Shown here: positions 11,766 through 23,208 of the stretch, piece after piece
Position numbering within the stretch: position 1 is the stretch's first letter
Layout: every line of letters starts with the position of its first letter
DNA from: Chanos chanos
Lineage: Eukaryota; Chordata; Actinopteri; Gonorynchiformes; Chanidae
Reading direction: 5' to 3'
Assembly: GCF_902362185.1 (NCBI RefSeq)
Contig: NC_044507.1
Location: 15,715,044 to 15,779,043, forward strand
DNA length: 64,000 nt
Position numbers and translations under genes: made by a program
Notes under the pieces: generated by a model
Told to the model about the DNA's origin: nothing
The model's input: the letters and a program-made list of their open reading frames with translations, nothing else
Database searches by the model: none

Positions 11766-12267
11766 ATACGTTCTCTTTAGCAGAGCTGCCATATGTCTGA
11801 CAGTAATACACTGCAGAGTCTCCCACCTCCACATTATTAATGATCAGACTGTAATCTGATTGGGATGAATGTTTCAAGGTGAATTTAGAAGAAGAGAAGC
11901 TAGAGCCATATACAGCAGTGCTCCAGCTATGATACAATCTTAGCACAAACAGTAATTCCTACTGTAAGCTGTTTATACCACAGCACCTCAGCATCAGTAA
12001 CAGTCCCCAGATTACAGTCCATAGTGACTGTCTGTCCTTCACTCTCTGTGAGAACAGGAGGCTTCTGTGTCACCACAATCACACCAGTGAGCCAGATAAG
12101 ATAAGAACAATTTCACAAGTATTATTTCTAACATGCATAAAGGCCACTTTGAAGGCATAAATATTGTTTGTTTGTTTATAATGCTTCCTGACAAAGCTGA
12201 AACATCAAAACGTTGACCTCATCTTACATTACATAGCAGTGACAAGAGTGAGGAGCGTCCCCAATAT
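11766..12267 (-). pseudogene. V pseudogene (start, splice, frame and RSS lesions)
   Basis: V-like from FR1 (VTQKPPVLTESEGQ) to FR3 (DSAVYYCQTYG). The initiator is ATA instead of ATG (12265-12267), and the leader contains TAA before the donor. The usual V acceptor AG is lost, and FR2 is frameshifted after WYKQ. The heptamer is TACAGTG instead of CACAGTG, which should block recombination. It belongs to a group of dead V segments sharing the ATA start (also 35331 and 41789). Confidence 0.85.
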
Positions 12268-12689
12268 GTTAGCAGAGTCTGGTTCAAAGAGCTCTTACTG
12301 TCTCACTTAGAGATGATCAATTCAGATTTGAGGATGAAGAGAAGACAGACAGTGGGATGGTTCTATCAGAGCACATTTTGACATCTAGAGGGAGGAGCTA
12401 TTAAATGTGCCAATCAGAAGATCACACACATATTATCATGTATGAGTATGTACTCATAACCTTAAATAGAATCAGTCGAATATTTCCCCCATGAAGTTAG
12501 GAAAAGTGTAAATTAATTAACAAATGTTCATTTGAATCCATGTACTGTATAAGTTACTTTAAGTTGATAAACTAAACAAAATTGTATTCTTTACTTTGGT
12601 CAGAAATCGCATGTACTTTGTACAGACATTTCATTTACAGATCATTTATTGTGGTGAGTAATTTCTTCAACAACATCCTGTCATTTAAC

Positions 12690-12975
12690 GGTGAATGAGA
12701 GAGTGATAAAATGGATGCCAGTACTGAGTCATGATCTCCTCAGAGTCACAGGGCCGTGATCTGACTGGGTGTGTCCCTGTTCATCCTGAGAGACAAACAA
12801 TAACCTCATCATTTACATACAGCTAAAATTACTCTGCTCAAAACCTGCAGGTGCATCCTGGGTAAGAGCGGACCAGCCATGCGGATGTAACAGACATTTC
12901 TCTCAAATTAACTAAGAAAATCTCTTCTTTCAGGTTCTCCAGTGCCCTCTTATGGTCACTCACATAACTGTAAGG
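12690..12975 (-). promoter_or_regulatory. Conserved 3'-of-C element, copy 2 (candidate enhancer)
   Basis: Same block as copy 1, downstream of C2. It has the E-box CAGGTG in CTGCAGGTGCATCC and continues through CAGGTTCTCCAGTGCCCTCTT. The octamer-like site reads ATGCGGAT. Confidence 0.5.
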
Positions 12976-13418
12976 CAAGAGCCCCCTTCAATTCAATGGT
13001 ATTACATTGTCAAACTTTAATTTCATGGATTTTTTTTTTTTTTAATTTTTGTGCTTGTTGCTCAACGTGGCAGTGAAAAAATGGAACTGAAAAGGCTGGA
13101 ACTGAAACAGAGTGTGTGGATCCTTTTCACAATCATCGCAATCATGTTTATTATTCTTTTTATTTTAGAAAAAGGTAATGACCCACAGTTAAGTATTATT
13201 CATAAAAATCTACACAGTTAATTTGCAGAAATATTTGTTTATTTTGTATGAATTTCATTAAAACACAATGAAACACACAACACTTAGAGAAATGTTATTT
13301 CAAATATTTCAAAGATGGAAAAACATTAAACCTTAAAGCATTGTTGAGCAAGTAATATTGTTTCTCAATTAAGAAGAAACCAAAACAGAATCAGAAACAT
13401 TTCTCATTTCATGTCACT

Positions 13419-13739
13419 TCAGTTACTGCAGTCAGACTTCTTTATCTTCTTCTCAGAGGATTTGGATCCAACTGACATTTGACATGAAACCTCCTTGTCA
13501 CTCTCCCACTCCGAGGTTGGAAGGCTCAAATAACTGCTCACTTTGAATTTGTGGTTGCTCTGTTTTTCAGCAGAACTGGTGAAAACTCCATCAGTGACTG
13601 ATTTCCCACTCACTGTCCAACTGACATCAGCAAAACCCACAGAGAGGTCATTAGCCACACAAACCAGAGTGACCTTGTCTGACTTCAGCTCCTCACTGGA
13701 TGGAGGGAAGAGAGTGAGAACAGGAGCTGGGAGGACAGT
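13419..13739 (-). pseudogene. Ig light chain C2, open frame but 2-base loss at the exon start and no J
   Basis: The Ig C domain is open from VLPAPVLTLFPPSS through VTLVCVAND, VSWTVSG, SEWESDKEVSCQ and the C-terminal SDCSN. The exon start lacks the same 2 bases as C1 (321 nt), so the only acceptor (TACAG) gives the wrong phase after a J. In addition, no J lies upstream: the J region is deleted at about 14178. The domain looks preserved at the protein level but has no normal route to expression. Alternative: a J from another unit joined by a long rearrangement would still be out of frame. Confidence 0.75.
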
Positions 13740-14177
13740 CTGTACAGAGACAGGAATCAGAAAAAAAAGATTTACAAAAATCAAATTGAAATCTTTTAAG
13801 AAGTCAATTACAATCATTGACTTACTGCATTACTCTAAAGATCAGTTTCATTTAATGTATAGAGATAAACATTGATTGAATGTTTTTATCAAGATCAGAC
13901 CGATAGTTTGTATTGCTGATCATTAATATGTATACAGGAGGGAAGAACACAGCTCAGATTTCATACCAGTTAGGAAACCTGATATGGAGGAATAATATTC
14001 TATAACTCAGTCCTCAGAGTTCAAATGTCATAAAACTACAAAATCCTGACAAACAATTCTGTTCAGTGATTTTTTTTTTCTTCAGTTGTCTAATCCAGGT
14101 AATGTAGATGTGTTTTCATACAATTTTTACTACAAGTGTTCACAAAGCTTCTATGCAGTTTTAGATTTGAAATTCTG

Positions 14178-14179
14178 AG
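14178..14179 (-). other. Deletion junction that removed J2
   Basis: Sequence before the junction matches the J-C intron of other units (TTAGATTTGAAATTCTGA). Sequence after it matches the far side of J1 (GTGAAAGTGAAACTTCTGC). The J segment and its RSS, present in between at 9550-9622 in unit Z, are missing. The junction position is accurate to a few bases. Confidence 0.75.
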
Positions 14180-14639
14180 TGAAAGTGAAACTTCTGCTTC
14201 ACTTCAGCTGATCACTTTCTCCTCTGGTGTCCATGATCCACACAGAGACATCAAACTCCAATAGACCCTCTTTTACTCTTCTCTTACATGTCATTAATGT
14301 AATTATGATCTCAGTCTGTCTTTTGTACCTCATATTCTTCTCACATTGACAGGTGACAGCTATGAGATAAATAATTGGAAAAACGGTTGTTATATGACTC
14401 ACCAAGACACATACTGCTGACCAGAGATGCCTTATGAATTGTTTTGCAAAATCTCCCTGTTCCACTTTACCAATGATCAGATTATGGTCTATAAGGTTTT
14501 TTTTGTGAAAGGTTTAATTTGGGGAGAGCATTTGACCCGTAGTTCAGAGATCATCAGCCATGTTAAAACCTTTGTAAGTACATAGGAAGTTTTCTTTGCA
14601 AGTGTTCATACACCTGACCTTGGATAACATTACATTTAT

Positions 14640-14705
14640 AGGGGACTCTGTCCCCATTTGTGACAGTGAATCATACAGGTGTCTGAGTGATCATCCTCTG
14701 GCACA
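14640..14705 (-). pseudogene. Relic V FR1 fragment in the C2-V spacer
   Basis: Nearly the same FR1-like remnant as at 10095-10170 (TQTPV, then FTVTNGD), so the relic pre-dates the duplication of these units. Confidence 0.4.
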
Positions 14706-15249
14706 TGACAATTATGAATAAAACGTTACGAACCATGTATAATGATAATAATGATCTCATCTGATACTGTATTGACCAATAGAGATAACAGTTTACTGCT
14801 TGTAAGTTTCCCCTTCAGATGTGTGATGACATGTCCCAAAGAGATGAAGTAATAAAAAGCACAGGGAAAGAAAAGAGAACATGTGCATGTGTGCACAAGA
14901 TAGATTTGTTGAGCGCATCAATCAATCACTTACAACATCTCTTAAAACTTACATAAAACTGGATTAATCCAGTAGTTTTTGAAAAATATTTATTTTAGTC
15001 ATAACTGGGCTACATCTGACTGTTTAGATTGGATAGAAACCAAAAATTTTAAGTCGCCCTGCTCTGAGTATAAGTAATGAATAAGGCATTGACTATATTT
15101 CATTCCTTACGACTGTATTGCAATTTTTTCCTTGTGGGAAAAGGGCACCACACTAGTTTTATGCACTTTCTTGTGCAACAAAGTCGACTGAAGAAGCAGA
15201 AGTGAATGTGAGCAGTGAGGAGGTTTTTGTCGTGGTGTGAATCACTGTG

Positions 15250-15707
15250 ATACGGCCTCCTTACCAGAGCCGTCCCATGTCTGACAGTAATACACTGCAG
15301 AGTCTCCCACCTCCACATTATTAATGATCAGACTGTAATCTGATTGGGATGAGTGCTTTGATGTGAATTTGGGAAAGGAGAAGCCAGAGCCATAGCTGGG
15401 AGAGCTCCAGCTATGATAATCTCTTAGCACATGCTGAGGAGCTGATCCTGGAACCTGTTTATGCCACGCTGCCACAGCATTAGTAACAGTCCCCAGATTA
15501 CAGTCCATAGTGGCTGTCTGTCCTTTACTCACTGTGAGAACAGGAGGCTTCTGTGTCACCACAATCACACCACTGGCACCTAAACATCAAATCAGACATA
15601 CAGTGTTCATTAAAGACAATTCATCCACTCATTAAATACAAATAAAGATCTCCTAGAGAATTCTTACATGACAGAGCAGTGATGAGAGTACAGAGAGTCC
15701 CCAGCAT
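15250..15707 (-). CDS. Ig light chain V segment (sigma-type), open, WHKQ in FR2
   Basis: Leader 15668-15707 (MLGTLCTLITALS) and V exon 15250-15579 of 330 nt. FR1 VTQKPPVL, first Cys TMDCNLG, second Cys DSAVYYCQTWD. The FR2 core is AAWHKQ, with His in place of the usual Tyr after the invariant Trp. The RSS is consensus (heptamer 15243-15249, 12-bp spacer, nonamer 15222-15230). It is the V nearest to C2, but with J2 deleted it has no local partner. Confidence 0.82.
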
Positions 15708-16039
15708 GTTGTCAGTGTGTGGAGTGAATGGTTCCTCCAGTTGAGTTTGAATGTGAGGAGAGGAGAGAGTGACAAAGCCTCTCTTAAAGAAGCCGAACAT
15801 GATGTGGGAGGGGCTTTGTATAACAGCCTTGTAGATGACTGAAATCCGTACATGAGGCATAATTAAGGATGTATGAATTTATGGCTCTTGAGGTGTGACA
15901 TCTGAAATGGCACCCATTACCAGGCCATTGAAGCAATCGACAAACAAACAGTTAAATCTCTTCACTTAAACAGCAAACTACACATATTCACTGCTAAAAA
16001 CTGCTGAGAGTTCAAAGATTACAAAGTGTGTGGGGAAAG

Positions 16040-16277
16040 ACATACCAGTAACTATGCTGAGATTCCACAAATATACTGTACATGTTTTGTTGCACTGACA
16101 TATTGTCATGAACTGAAGGAGACTCTGGATGCATGTGCAGATCGCTCAAAACAAGGTGAAACAAAAGACTTTTTGAAATGTCCGGGCTTCTGGTTTCATG
16201 ACAGAGGCTTCACGATTCTCAACTCAATATTCACAACACATTGATTATGTGATTCCACACCAAAAACAAGAGAAAAC
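16040..16277. other. V flank with no gene seen
   Basis: Shares pieces with the flanks at 34.0-34.2 and 47.0 kb (AAAGACATACC, CAGAGATTCCACAAA). No coding feature supported. Confidence 0.4.
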
Positions 16278-16860
16278 TGTTACGATTTCAAAGAGAGAGT
16301 GTGTTACAAAGCCATGTGTTCCATTCAGCCATCTTTATTTGAAAATATTTTAAAATAAAAGATTCATAAATGGTTTATAATTAAATTGTTAATTAAGTTG
16401 TAAACACTTTATAAATGATTAATAAGCAATTCTAAACAAGTTATACCTCAGTTTTCAAACATCGATTTATATTTATAACGGGAAAAGGGAACTTTATCGT
16501 AAAATATAAAACATATTACCATGAGTTGCTGGGTTTTTTCTAGAGTGATGACACGGCCTCTTATTTTGCAACAATGCAAACCAGTAAACAGCATACTTAA
16601 AATGCTTAGATGGTAGGAGGGAAGTACATCATTCACACAGACAATTACATTTATGGTACACAGATAACATTAAACTATCACAAGAATTAACAACACAACA
16701 CAAAGACTACATGATGAACAATACACATACAGTTCTACTAGCCACAACAGGAAACATAAACTGAACAACAGGGAACTGGGGTTAAACAACAGTCCATTAC
16801 CCCAAAGAATGCTGGGAAGCTCCACTCATCCCCCCCCCCCCTTCCCATGTCATATCAACA
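16278..16860 (-). mobile_element. Probable solo LTR related to the element at base 1 (fossil)
   Basis: On the minus strand it starts near TGTTGATATGACATG (16860) and ends CGTAACA (16278), with AATAAA before a 3' segment that closely matches bases 1-49. No internal coding sequence is attached. The outer boundary is less certain than the CGTAACA end, and no target-site duplication is obvious. Confidence 0.45.
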
Positions 16861-17314
16861 CCCATGATAATAATGATGACGGCTGCAAATAGCATGCTGA
16901 AAATGTCAAGGTAAACAATATTGCAGCCTTAGTGTATGAATCTGGTAATTTGATATGAAAATTTAATATGCAGTAATTTGATATGCCAAATGAAACTTTT
17001 TGACTATTAAGATATGCTATTGGTAGTTAAATGCTAGTAACATATTAACAAATAAATGATGGGGCTGACAGTTATAAATGCTGTCTGATGGAGAAGACAA
17101 AAGAAGCTAAGTAACCAATGAGATCAGAGGCTTAAAGGCACAGATAAATGTGGGAACTCTATTTGGCAAACAACAGGTCAATGTCGTGCTTTTTATCTAA
17201 TGGTTTATAACAGCTTATTAATTTATAAAATGTCCACTATCTAATTAATAATCTAATTATGAACCATTCGCAAACCCTTAGGGTTGTCTTATTGTATAGT
17301 GGTACCGTCTATTG

Positions 17315-18335
17315 TGATCGTTTTTTCTCCTGTGACGAGCACAATGTGGCTCATCACATTTTAGAGAAGAGAATATGTCTGCTGACTTCAAAGCTGGATT
17401 TCAAAGTAATGAGTAACGAGAACCCTCATAGAAATATAGTGGAGTCAAAAGTACGTTATTTGTCTTTCAGATGTCGTGGAGTGAAAGTCATAAGTTTCCA
17501 AAAAAATTGATACTCAGCTAAAGTACAGATGGTCGAAAAATGTACTTAAGTACAGTACTCCAGTAAATGTACGTCATTACTGTCCACCCCTGAATATGAC
17601 ACTATAGGATAAGAGAGAATATAAAGTTCTTATATAGGAGGTGAACCAGCTTATGGAGTATGGCAGCAAATAAGATTCAATGATTTTCTTGAACCATTTT
17701 AGAGACAGATTTGTTTATTACTGTATATTTATTTATATATATATATATTTATTTATTACTGTACCACAATCAAAATACAGTATCTTGTTCCTTCCATTTT
17801 AAGACCATGACAGACAAGGCATTTCCTCTCTTCACTAACTACAAACACAAAATACTTCCAAAAGCCTCTTTGTTCTCACGAGTGTGATGGTGGAAGTGCA
17901 TAATGTGGTGTCTGTCAGTTCTCACTGTCATGCTGAGATCAAATTTAAGGATCTTTTCTTAGATCTGATCATGAAGTGAGGTATGAGGGATTTCTGAAAT
18001 GTATGAGTGAACAGCTGTGAACTTGATTTCTAGTAATAAAGAAGAGACAAATCATATCATGTTTCTCTCATTCTCTTCATAAGCACTGCTCTTTTGGCTG
18101 ATACTCAAGGACATTCCCCTTCAGAAAACTGAGAAAGAATGAAATATAGACAATTTCACAAAGATGTGGAGTTTCATTTGATCCGAAGAAATAAATGAAC
18201 ACTGATGCTGAACAAGCATTTTTTGAGAAAAGGGAGAGGGGTCACCTTCAGGATAAAGGTTTTGTTAATTCATGTGTTAAAGTGAAAGAGTGAAACTCTG
18301 TGTGCTTAATCACTGGAAGTGAGTAACTGAAAGAG
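17315..18335. repeat. Segmental duplication block, copy B (partner 5390-6380)
   Basis: Collinear with copy A. The copies differ by scattered substitutions and small indels, including an AT-rich insertion near 17735-17760. Confidence 0.75.
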
Positions 18336-18344
18336 GTATTTCAA

Positions 18345-19015
18345 ATGTCCCTGTTGGGGAAGCTGCACCTCCGTTCCCGACCTTCGTAGACCTGGCTGCT
18401 GTTATGTGTGGCGCACTGTGCGTTCTATTTGTGTGTGTCTGGTTTCGTCTGTTTTGTTTTTTTTTCCCTCTCCCCTCTCCGCTCTCCTGACACAGGTACC
18501 CAGCTGTGGCATGAACCTCTGTCAGTCACATCTGGCCTGGTGTGGCGCCCCGCCTCCTCGCTCTGCTTGCTTGCGTGCTTTAATTTTTTTTCCCCCTCCT
18601 TGTTTTGTTGCTTTCTTTAATTTGGTTGTTGTGTTGGTGTATTGTTTTTTCTTTCTTTCTTTTTTTTTTTGTTAACTTCCCATCCGTGTGGGTTTGTGGG
18701 TGCATCCCCCTTTCGTCTGTGCGTGTCTTAATGTATCCGCTGTAGTTACCGCTGCCCACGGTGATTGTGTTCAGCTGGAACATGATGTTGGGGTGACAGG
18801 AATACAACACCGGTGTTCTCCTTTTTAAAATATAAGTGGTATTAACTGAGGACCTGGCCATTACCAGTTTGGGTGCTTTAATTTTTTTTTTTATTATAGG
18901 TGGATTCGCATCTCTGGCCTCTTTAGGACCTACAAACCTGTGTGACCTTGGTTTCAAAAGTGTTTAACCCTTTTAATAACTTCCTGGGGGTGAGATTCCC
19001 CTAGGTGGCGTTGAC
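18345..19015. mobile_element. Insertion of unknown family splitting duplication copy B
   Basis: A stretch absent from copy A, with higher GC and poly-T tracts than its surroundings. It starts about TGTTGGGGAAGCTGC and ends about CCCCTAGGTGGCGTTGACG. The TGTTGGGG start and GGGG/CCCC near the ends could mean an LTR-like element, but I cannot assign a family and see no coding sequence. Confidence 0.4.
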
Positions 19016-19354
19016 GACGTCAAATTTTTTATAAATTAAACAAACCCTCTGCTCCACTGGCCACACTTGGACATGATGAGCACATTCAAAAAATCTCTCA
19101 AAACTCACCTCTTTCATGTTTTTAAAACAAGTAAATATGTTCTATTTTGTATTCTGATCATTCAGAGAGGAAATATGTTTGTGAAATGGACTGAGTGAAT
19201 CTAGTGCCGAAGGTGAATCAAAGTAACATGTCCTTCCTGAGAGAACCATCTGTTTTTTATAGAAGCGGTTACTTTGTCTTCACTGAAGTCGACCGAAAAA
19301 GCAGAAGTGAATGTGAGCAGTGAGGAGGTTTTTGTCATGGTGTGAATCACTGTG

Positions 19355-19853
19355 ATATGATCTCTTTAGCAGAGTTGTCCCATGTGCCACAGTAATACAC
19401 TGCAGAGTCTCTCACCTCCACATTATCAATGATCAGACTGTAATCTGTTTGGGATGAGTGCTTTGATGTGAATTTAGGAGAGGAGAATCCAGAGCCATAA
19501 CCAGGAGAGCTCCAACCATGATAAGAACTTAAAACAAATTGAGGAACTGATCCTGGAACCTGTTTATACCAATGTGCACTATAATTATCAACAGTCCCCA
19601 GATTACAGTCCATAGTGACCGTCTGTCCATTACTCACTGTGAGAACAGGAGGCTTCTGTGTCACCACAGTCACACCACTAACATCTGAAAGGATAAGAGC
19701 ATTTACATGTGGTTATATAACATTACCAAAACATGCTATTAGTTCCAAAGCTCTTTACTTTTATTTATCTTCTAACAACAGCAAAACAAATTACAGATAT
19801 GGTCATATCTTACATGACATAGCGGTGACAAGACAGAAGAGTGTTCCCAACAT
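19355..19853 (-). CDS. Ig light chain V segment (sigma-type), intact
   Basis: Leader 19814-19853 (MLGTLFCLVTAMS, donor GTAAG) and V exon 19355-19684 of 330 nt. It has VTQKPPVLTVSNGQ, TMDCNLG, SAHWYKQVPGS, CDR2 YHGWSSPGYGSGF and DSAVYYCGTWD. The RSS is consensus (heptamer 19348-19354, 12-bp spacer, nonamer 19327-19335). It lies in unit A, directly downstream of the C3 enhancer-like block. Its position next to duplication copy B mirrors the V at 6888 next to copy A. Confidence 0.87.
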
Positions 19854-20204
19854 GTTTGCTGAGTGTGGTTCAAACAGCTCTCACTGTCCTATTCAGAGAT
19901 GATCAAGATTTGTTAACAAGGAGAAGACAGACAGCAGTATGGTGCTATAAGCATGTCAAGACATCAAGAGGGAGGAGCTACAAAAATGTGCCAATCAGAA
20001 TATCACACATTTGAACATATTTGGATATAAACTCAAACACTTAAAAAGAATCAGTCTAATATTTGTTTCACAGAGTCAGGAAAAAGTCGGTTATTTAACA
20101 AATGTTCATTTGAGTCCATTGTGACCAACCAAACAAAAATGTTTTCTGTTCTCATTTACAAATCATTTATTATGGTGAGTAATTTAATCAACATTATCCA
20201 GTCA

Positions 20205-20490
20205 TTTTAATGACTGTGAATAAGAGAGTGATAACATGGATGTCAGTACTGAGTCATGATCTCCTCAGAGTCACAGGGCCATGACCAGACTGGGTGTGTC
20301 CCTGTTCATCCTGAGAGAGAAACCATAACCTCATCATTTACATACAGCTAAAACTACTCTGATCAACCTGCAGGTGCATCCTGGGTAAGAAAGGACCAGA
20401 AATGCAGATATAACAGACATTTCTCTCACATCAGCTCAGTAAATCTCCTCTTTCAGGTCCTCCAGTGCCCTCTTATGTTCACTCACATAA
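20205..20490 (-). promoter_or_regulatory. Conserved 3'-of-C element, copy 3 (candidate enhancer)
   Basis: Downstream of C3. The E-box CAGGTG is kept and the octamer-like site reads ATGCAGAT. The 3' part with TTTCAGGTCCTCCAGTGCCC is complete. Confidence 0.5.
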
Positions 20491-20929
20491 CTGCTGAAGA
20501 AGATACCCCTCAATTCAATTCCATGCCACTGTCATACTTTCCTCTAAAAAAATTGTGATTGTGGCTGAAAGTATCAGTAAAAATATTCCAAGAATGAAAC
20601 AGAAATTAGTCAGGCAGTGTGTGTGTGTCCTTTTCACAACTACCTCAATAATTCTGATTTCTCTGAACAATTTAACTCTGGCCGCCTTTTTCAAAATACA
20701 TATGTTGATTCGCAACTAACAGTAAAATATAGAAAAAAAACACAGTGAATTTGCAGAAACAGTCATTTATTTGTAAGCATTCAATCAAATTTAAACAATC
20801 ACATTGCATAATTTAAATCAAAAAAATATTTCAGATTAGTTGAAAAATGGAAGGCTGTAAAAGATTTTTGTTATGGATTACAAACAAAGCAAAAATACTT
20901 GGAACTTTTATCATCTCATGCCACTGATG

Positions 20930-21252
20930 TCAGTTACTGCAGTCAGACTTCTTTATCTTCTTCTCAGAGGATTTGGATCCAACTGACATTTGACATGAAA
21001 CCTCCTTGTCACTCTCCCACTCCGAGGTTGGAATACTCAAATAACTGCTGACTTTGAATTTCTGGTTGCTCTGTTTTTCAGCAGAACTGGTGAAAACTCC
21101 ATCAGTGATTGATCTCCCACTCACTGTCCAACTGACATCAGCAAAACCCACAGAGAGGTCATTAGCCACACAAACCAGAGTGACCTTGTCTGACTTCAGC
21201 TCCTCACTGGATGGAGGGAAGAGAGTCAGAACAGGAGCTGGGAGGACAGAGT
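20930..21252 (-). CDS. Ig light chain constant region C3 (sigma-type), intact
   Basis: A 323-nt exon that begins after TACAG and joins J in phase 1 to give DSVLPAPVLTLFPPSS. The domain shows the first Cys (VTLVCVAND), Trp (VSWTVSG), ITDGVFTSS, SSYLSIPTSEWESD, the second Cys (EVSCQMS) and a C-terminal SDCSN whose Cys would bond to the heavy chain. The stop TGA is at 20930-20932, with AATAAA near 20767. Together with J3 this is one of two complete J-C pairs in the window. Light chains pair with Ig heavy chain in B cells and are secreted or displayed at the surface. Confidence 0.9.
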
Positions 21253-21710
21253 CTGTACAGAGACAGAAATTTACATCAGAAAGAAAAAATGATTCACAGA
21301 AATCAAATATAGATCAGTCAAAAAGTAAATTACAATCACTGACTTACTGCATTACTGTGATCAATTTCATTTAATGTACAGAGATAAACATTTATTGAAT
21401 GGATTTATCAAGATCAGATTGATAGTTTCTACTGCAGATCATTAACAGGTATACAGGAGGGAAGAACACATCTAAGACTTCATACCAGTTAGGGGAAATA
21501 ATATTCTAGCCCTCAGAATTCAAATGTCATAAAACTACAAAATCTTCCTGATAAACAATTCTGTTCAGTGATTTTTTTTTGTCTAATCCAGATAATGTAG
21601 ATGCATTTTCATACAATTTTTACCTCAAGTGTTCACAAAGCTTCTATGCAGTTTTAGATTTTAAATTGTAATCTTCACATTTATAAAATCTCATGCCCAA
21701 ACATTGATAA

Positions 21711-22068
21711 TCCATCCATCCATCCATCCATCCATTTTCTCCCGCTTATCCGGGACCAGGTCGCGGTGGCAACAGGCTGAGGAGGGTCGCCCAGACATCC
21801 CTTTCCCCGGCTAAATCCACCAGCTCCTCCTGGGGGATCCCAAGGCGTTCCCAGGCCAGCCGAGATATATATTTCTCCCAACGTGTCCTGGGTCTTCCCC
21901 GGGGTCTCCTCCCAGTTGGTCGCGCCCGGAACACCTCCATAGGGAGGCGCCCAGGAGGCATCCTGACGAGATGCCCGAACCACCTCAACTGACTCCTTTC
22001 AATGCGGAGGAGCAGCGGCTCTACTCCAAGCTCCTCCCGGGTGTCCGAGCTCCTCACCCTATCAAATA
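21711..22068 (-). mobile_element. Rex3 (RTE-clade) LINE, 5'-truncated 3' end
   Basis: A minus-strand frame encodes the reverse transcriptase C-terminus (RSQLRWFGHLVRMP, GRPRTRWEKYI, WERLGIPQEELVDLAGERD), directly followed by a (GATG)n tail seen as TCCATCCATCC at 21714-21733. A tail of GATG repeats right after the ORF is typical of Rex3. It sits in the J3-C3 intron, and the flanks CAAACATTGATAA and CAAATATTGATAA form a target-site duplication matching the empty site in other units. It should be removed by splicing with the intron. Confidence 0.8.
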
Positions 22069-22302
22069 TTGATAATGAAATAGTTAATCAAGGACTCCAC
22101 AACAATGCAATACATTTTAGTTTATGAAGAGCTTTAACATGTCTCATCAATATCGAACATGTCTGCAACAGTAGAATTCTTTCAAACTGCAGTTCAGCTC
22201 ATATAAATTTAATGTTAAAATTGACTTTTATCTTAATGTTCTGAAAGATTCATGAGAATTTTGGACACTGTTATTGTTAAAGGGTAAAGAAAAGTTTCTT
22301 AC

Positions 22303-22336
22303 CAGTGACGATGAGTTTTGTTCCCTTGCCGAATAC
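22303..22336 (-). CDS. J3 segment, intact, 23-bp RSS
   Basis: Encodes VFGKGTKLIVT plus one base, followed by a GTAAG donor. Heptamer CACTGTG 22337-22343, 23-bp spacer 22344-22366, nonamer GGTTTTTGT 22367-22375. It lies about 1.05 kb from C3, longer than other units because of the Rex3 insertion. Confidence 0.92.
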
Positions 22337-22599
22337 CACAGTGATTCACTTCATATCTTCACTCATACAAAAACCTCCTCAGTTACAGATGGAAGAGGAG
22401 TGAAACTGAAACTTCTGCTTTACTTCAGCTGATCACTTTCTCCTCTGCTGTCCATGATCCACACAGAGACATCAAACTCCAATAGACCCTCTTTTACTCT
22501 TCTCTTACATGTCATTAATGTATTCGGAATTGTAGCCTGCGTTGTGTTTCTCATGTTCTTCTCACATTAGATGTGTAGAATGACTTGATATGTGCCTAT

Positions 22600-22925
22600 A
22601 TGCAGATGTCAATGATCTTAATCATTCTGACACAGACTCTTTAATGCAGCCATCAAATGTGTAATTATATTTGACAACAGCATCTAAAACATCCACTTTA
22701 TTAATTATCAGTTTGTAATAAGTGTGAGACATTTTTGTTGTTTTTGTGAGAGAAAGAAAATTGATTCATACTTCAGAGACCTCCAGGTGTGATCAAATTT
22801 TAACACAGACACAAAGCTTTTCTTTTAAGCAACTGAGCAGTGGGTTCATCATCTCAGTCAAAAATCATATTTGATTGTGAATGTGTTCCCCATTCTCACA
22901 GTGAGTCCTGTATGTGTGTGAGGTG
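22600..22925 (-). pseudogene. Relic V segment in the J3-V spacer
   Basis: The minus strand reads as an eroded V: GLTVRMGNTFTIKY (FR1), VLKFDHTWRSLKYES (CDR2) and YYKLIINKVDVLDAVVKYN (FR3, with the second Cys replaced by Asn), then YTFDG in place of CTWD. Several stops interrupt it and no RSS is recognisable. Related relics lie in the same position in other units, so it existed before the units were duplicated. Confidence 0.6.
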
Positions 22926-23208
22926 TGAGTGTGTGTGTGTGACCATCCTCTGGGATTAATGAGAAAACACACAAATGAAGGTATCTGGGGTGCTTCAACT
23001 TTGATCTTTTGTTGTGAAACTGGTTGTACAAATGGAGTAGAAATGAACTAATTCCTCTGTTTCCACACTTAATAGATACACTGTGGCACAGTTTTGAGAT
23101 GTTGATTATGTAATTCTCTTCATTATAGAGGCTCTATTGTGAAGTGGACTGCAAGCAGAAGTGAATGTGAGCAGTGAGGAGGTTTTTGTCATGGTGTGAA
23201 TCACTGTG

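Noticed and set aside
13543-13875. Plus-strand frames antisense to the C exons, repeated in each unit (start MNLWLLCFSAELVKT)
   Set aside because: They repeat because the C exons repeat, and they show no domain. They are shadows of the minus-strand C genes.
21681-22057. A second minus-strand frame overlapping the Rex3 fragment
   Set aside because: Off-frame shadow of the LINE reverse transcriptase end and its GATG tail.
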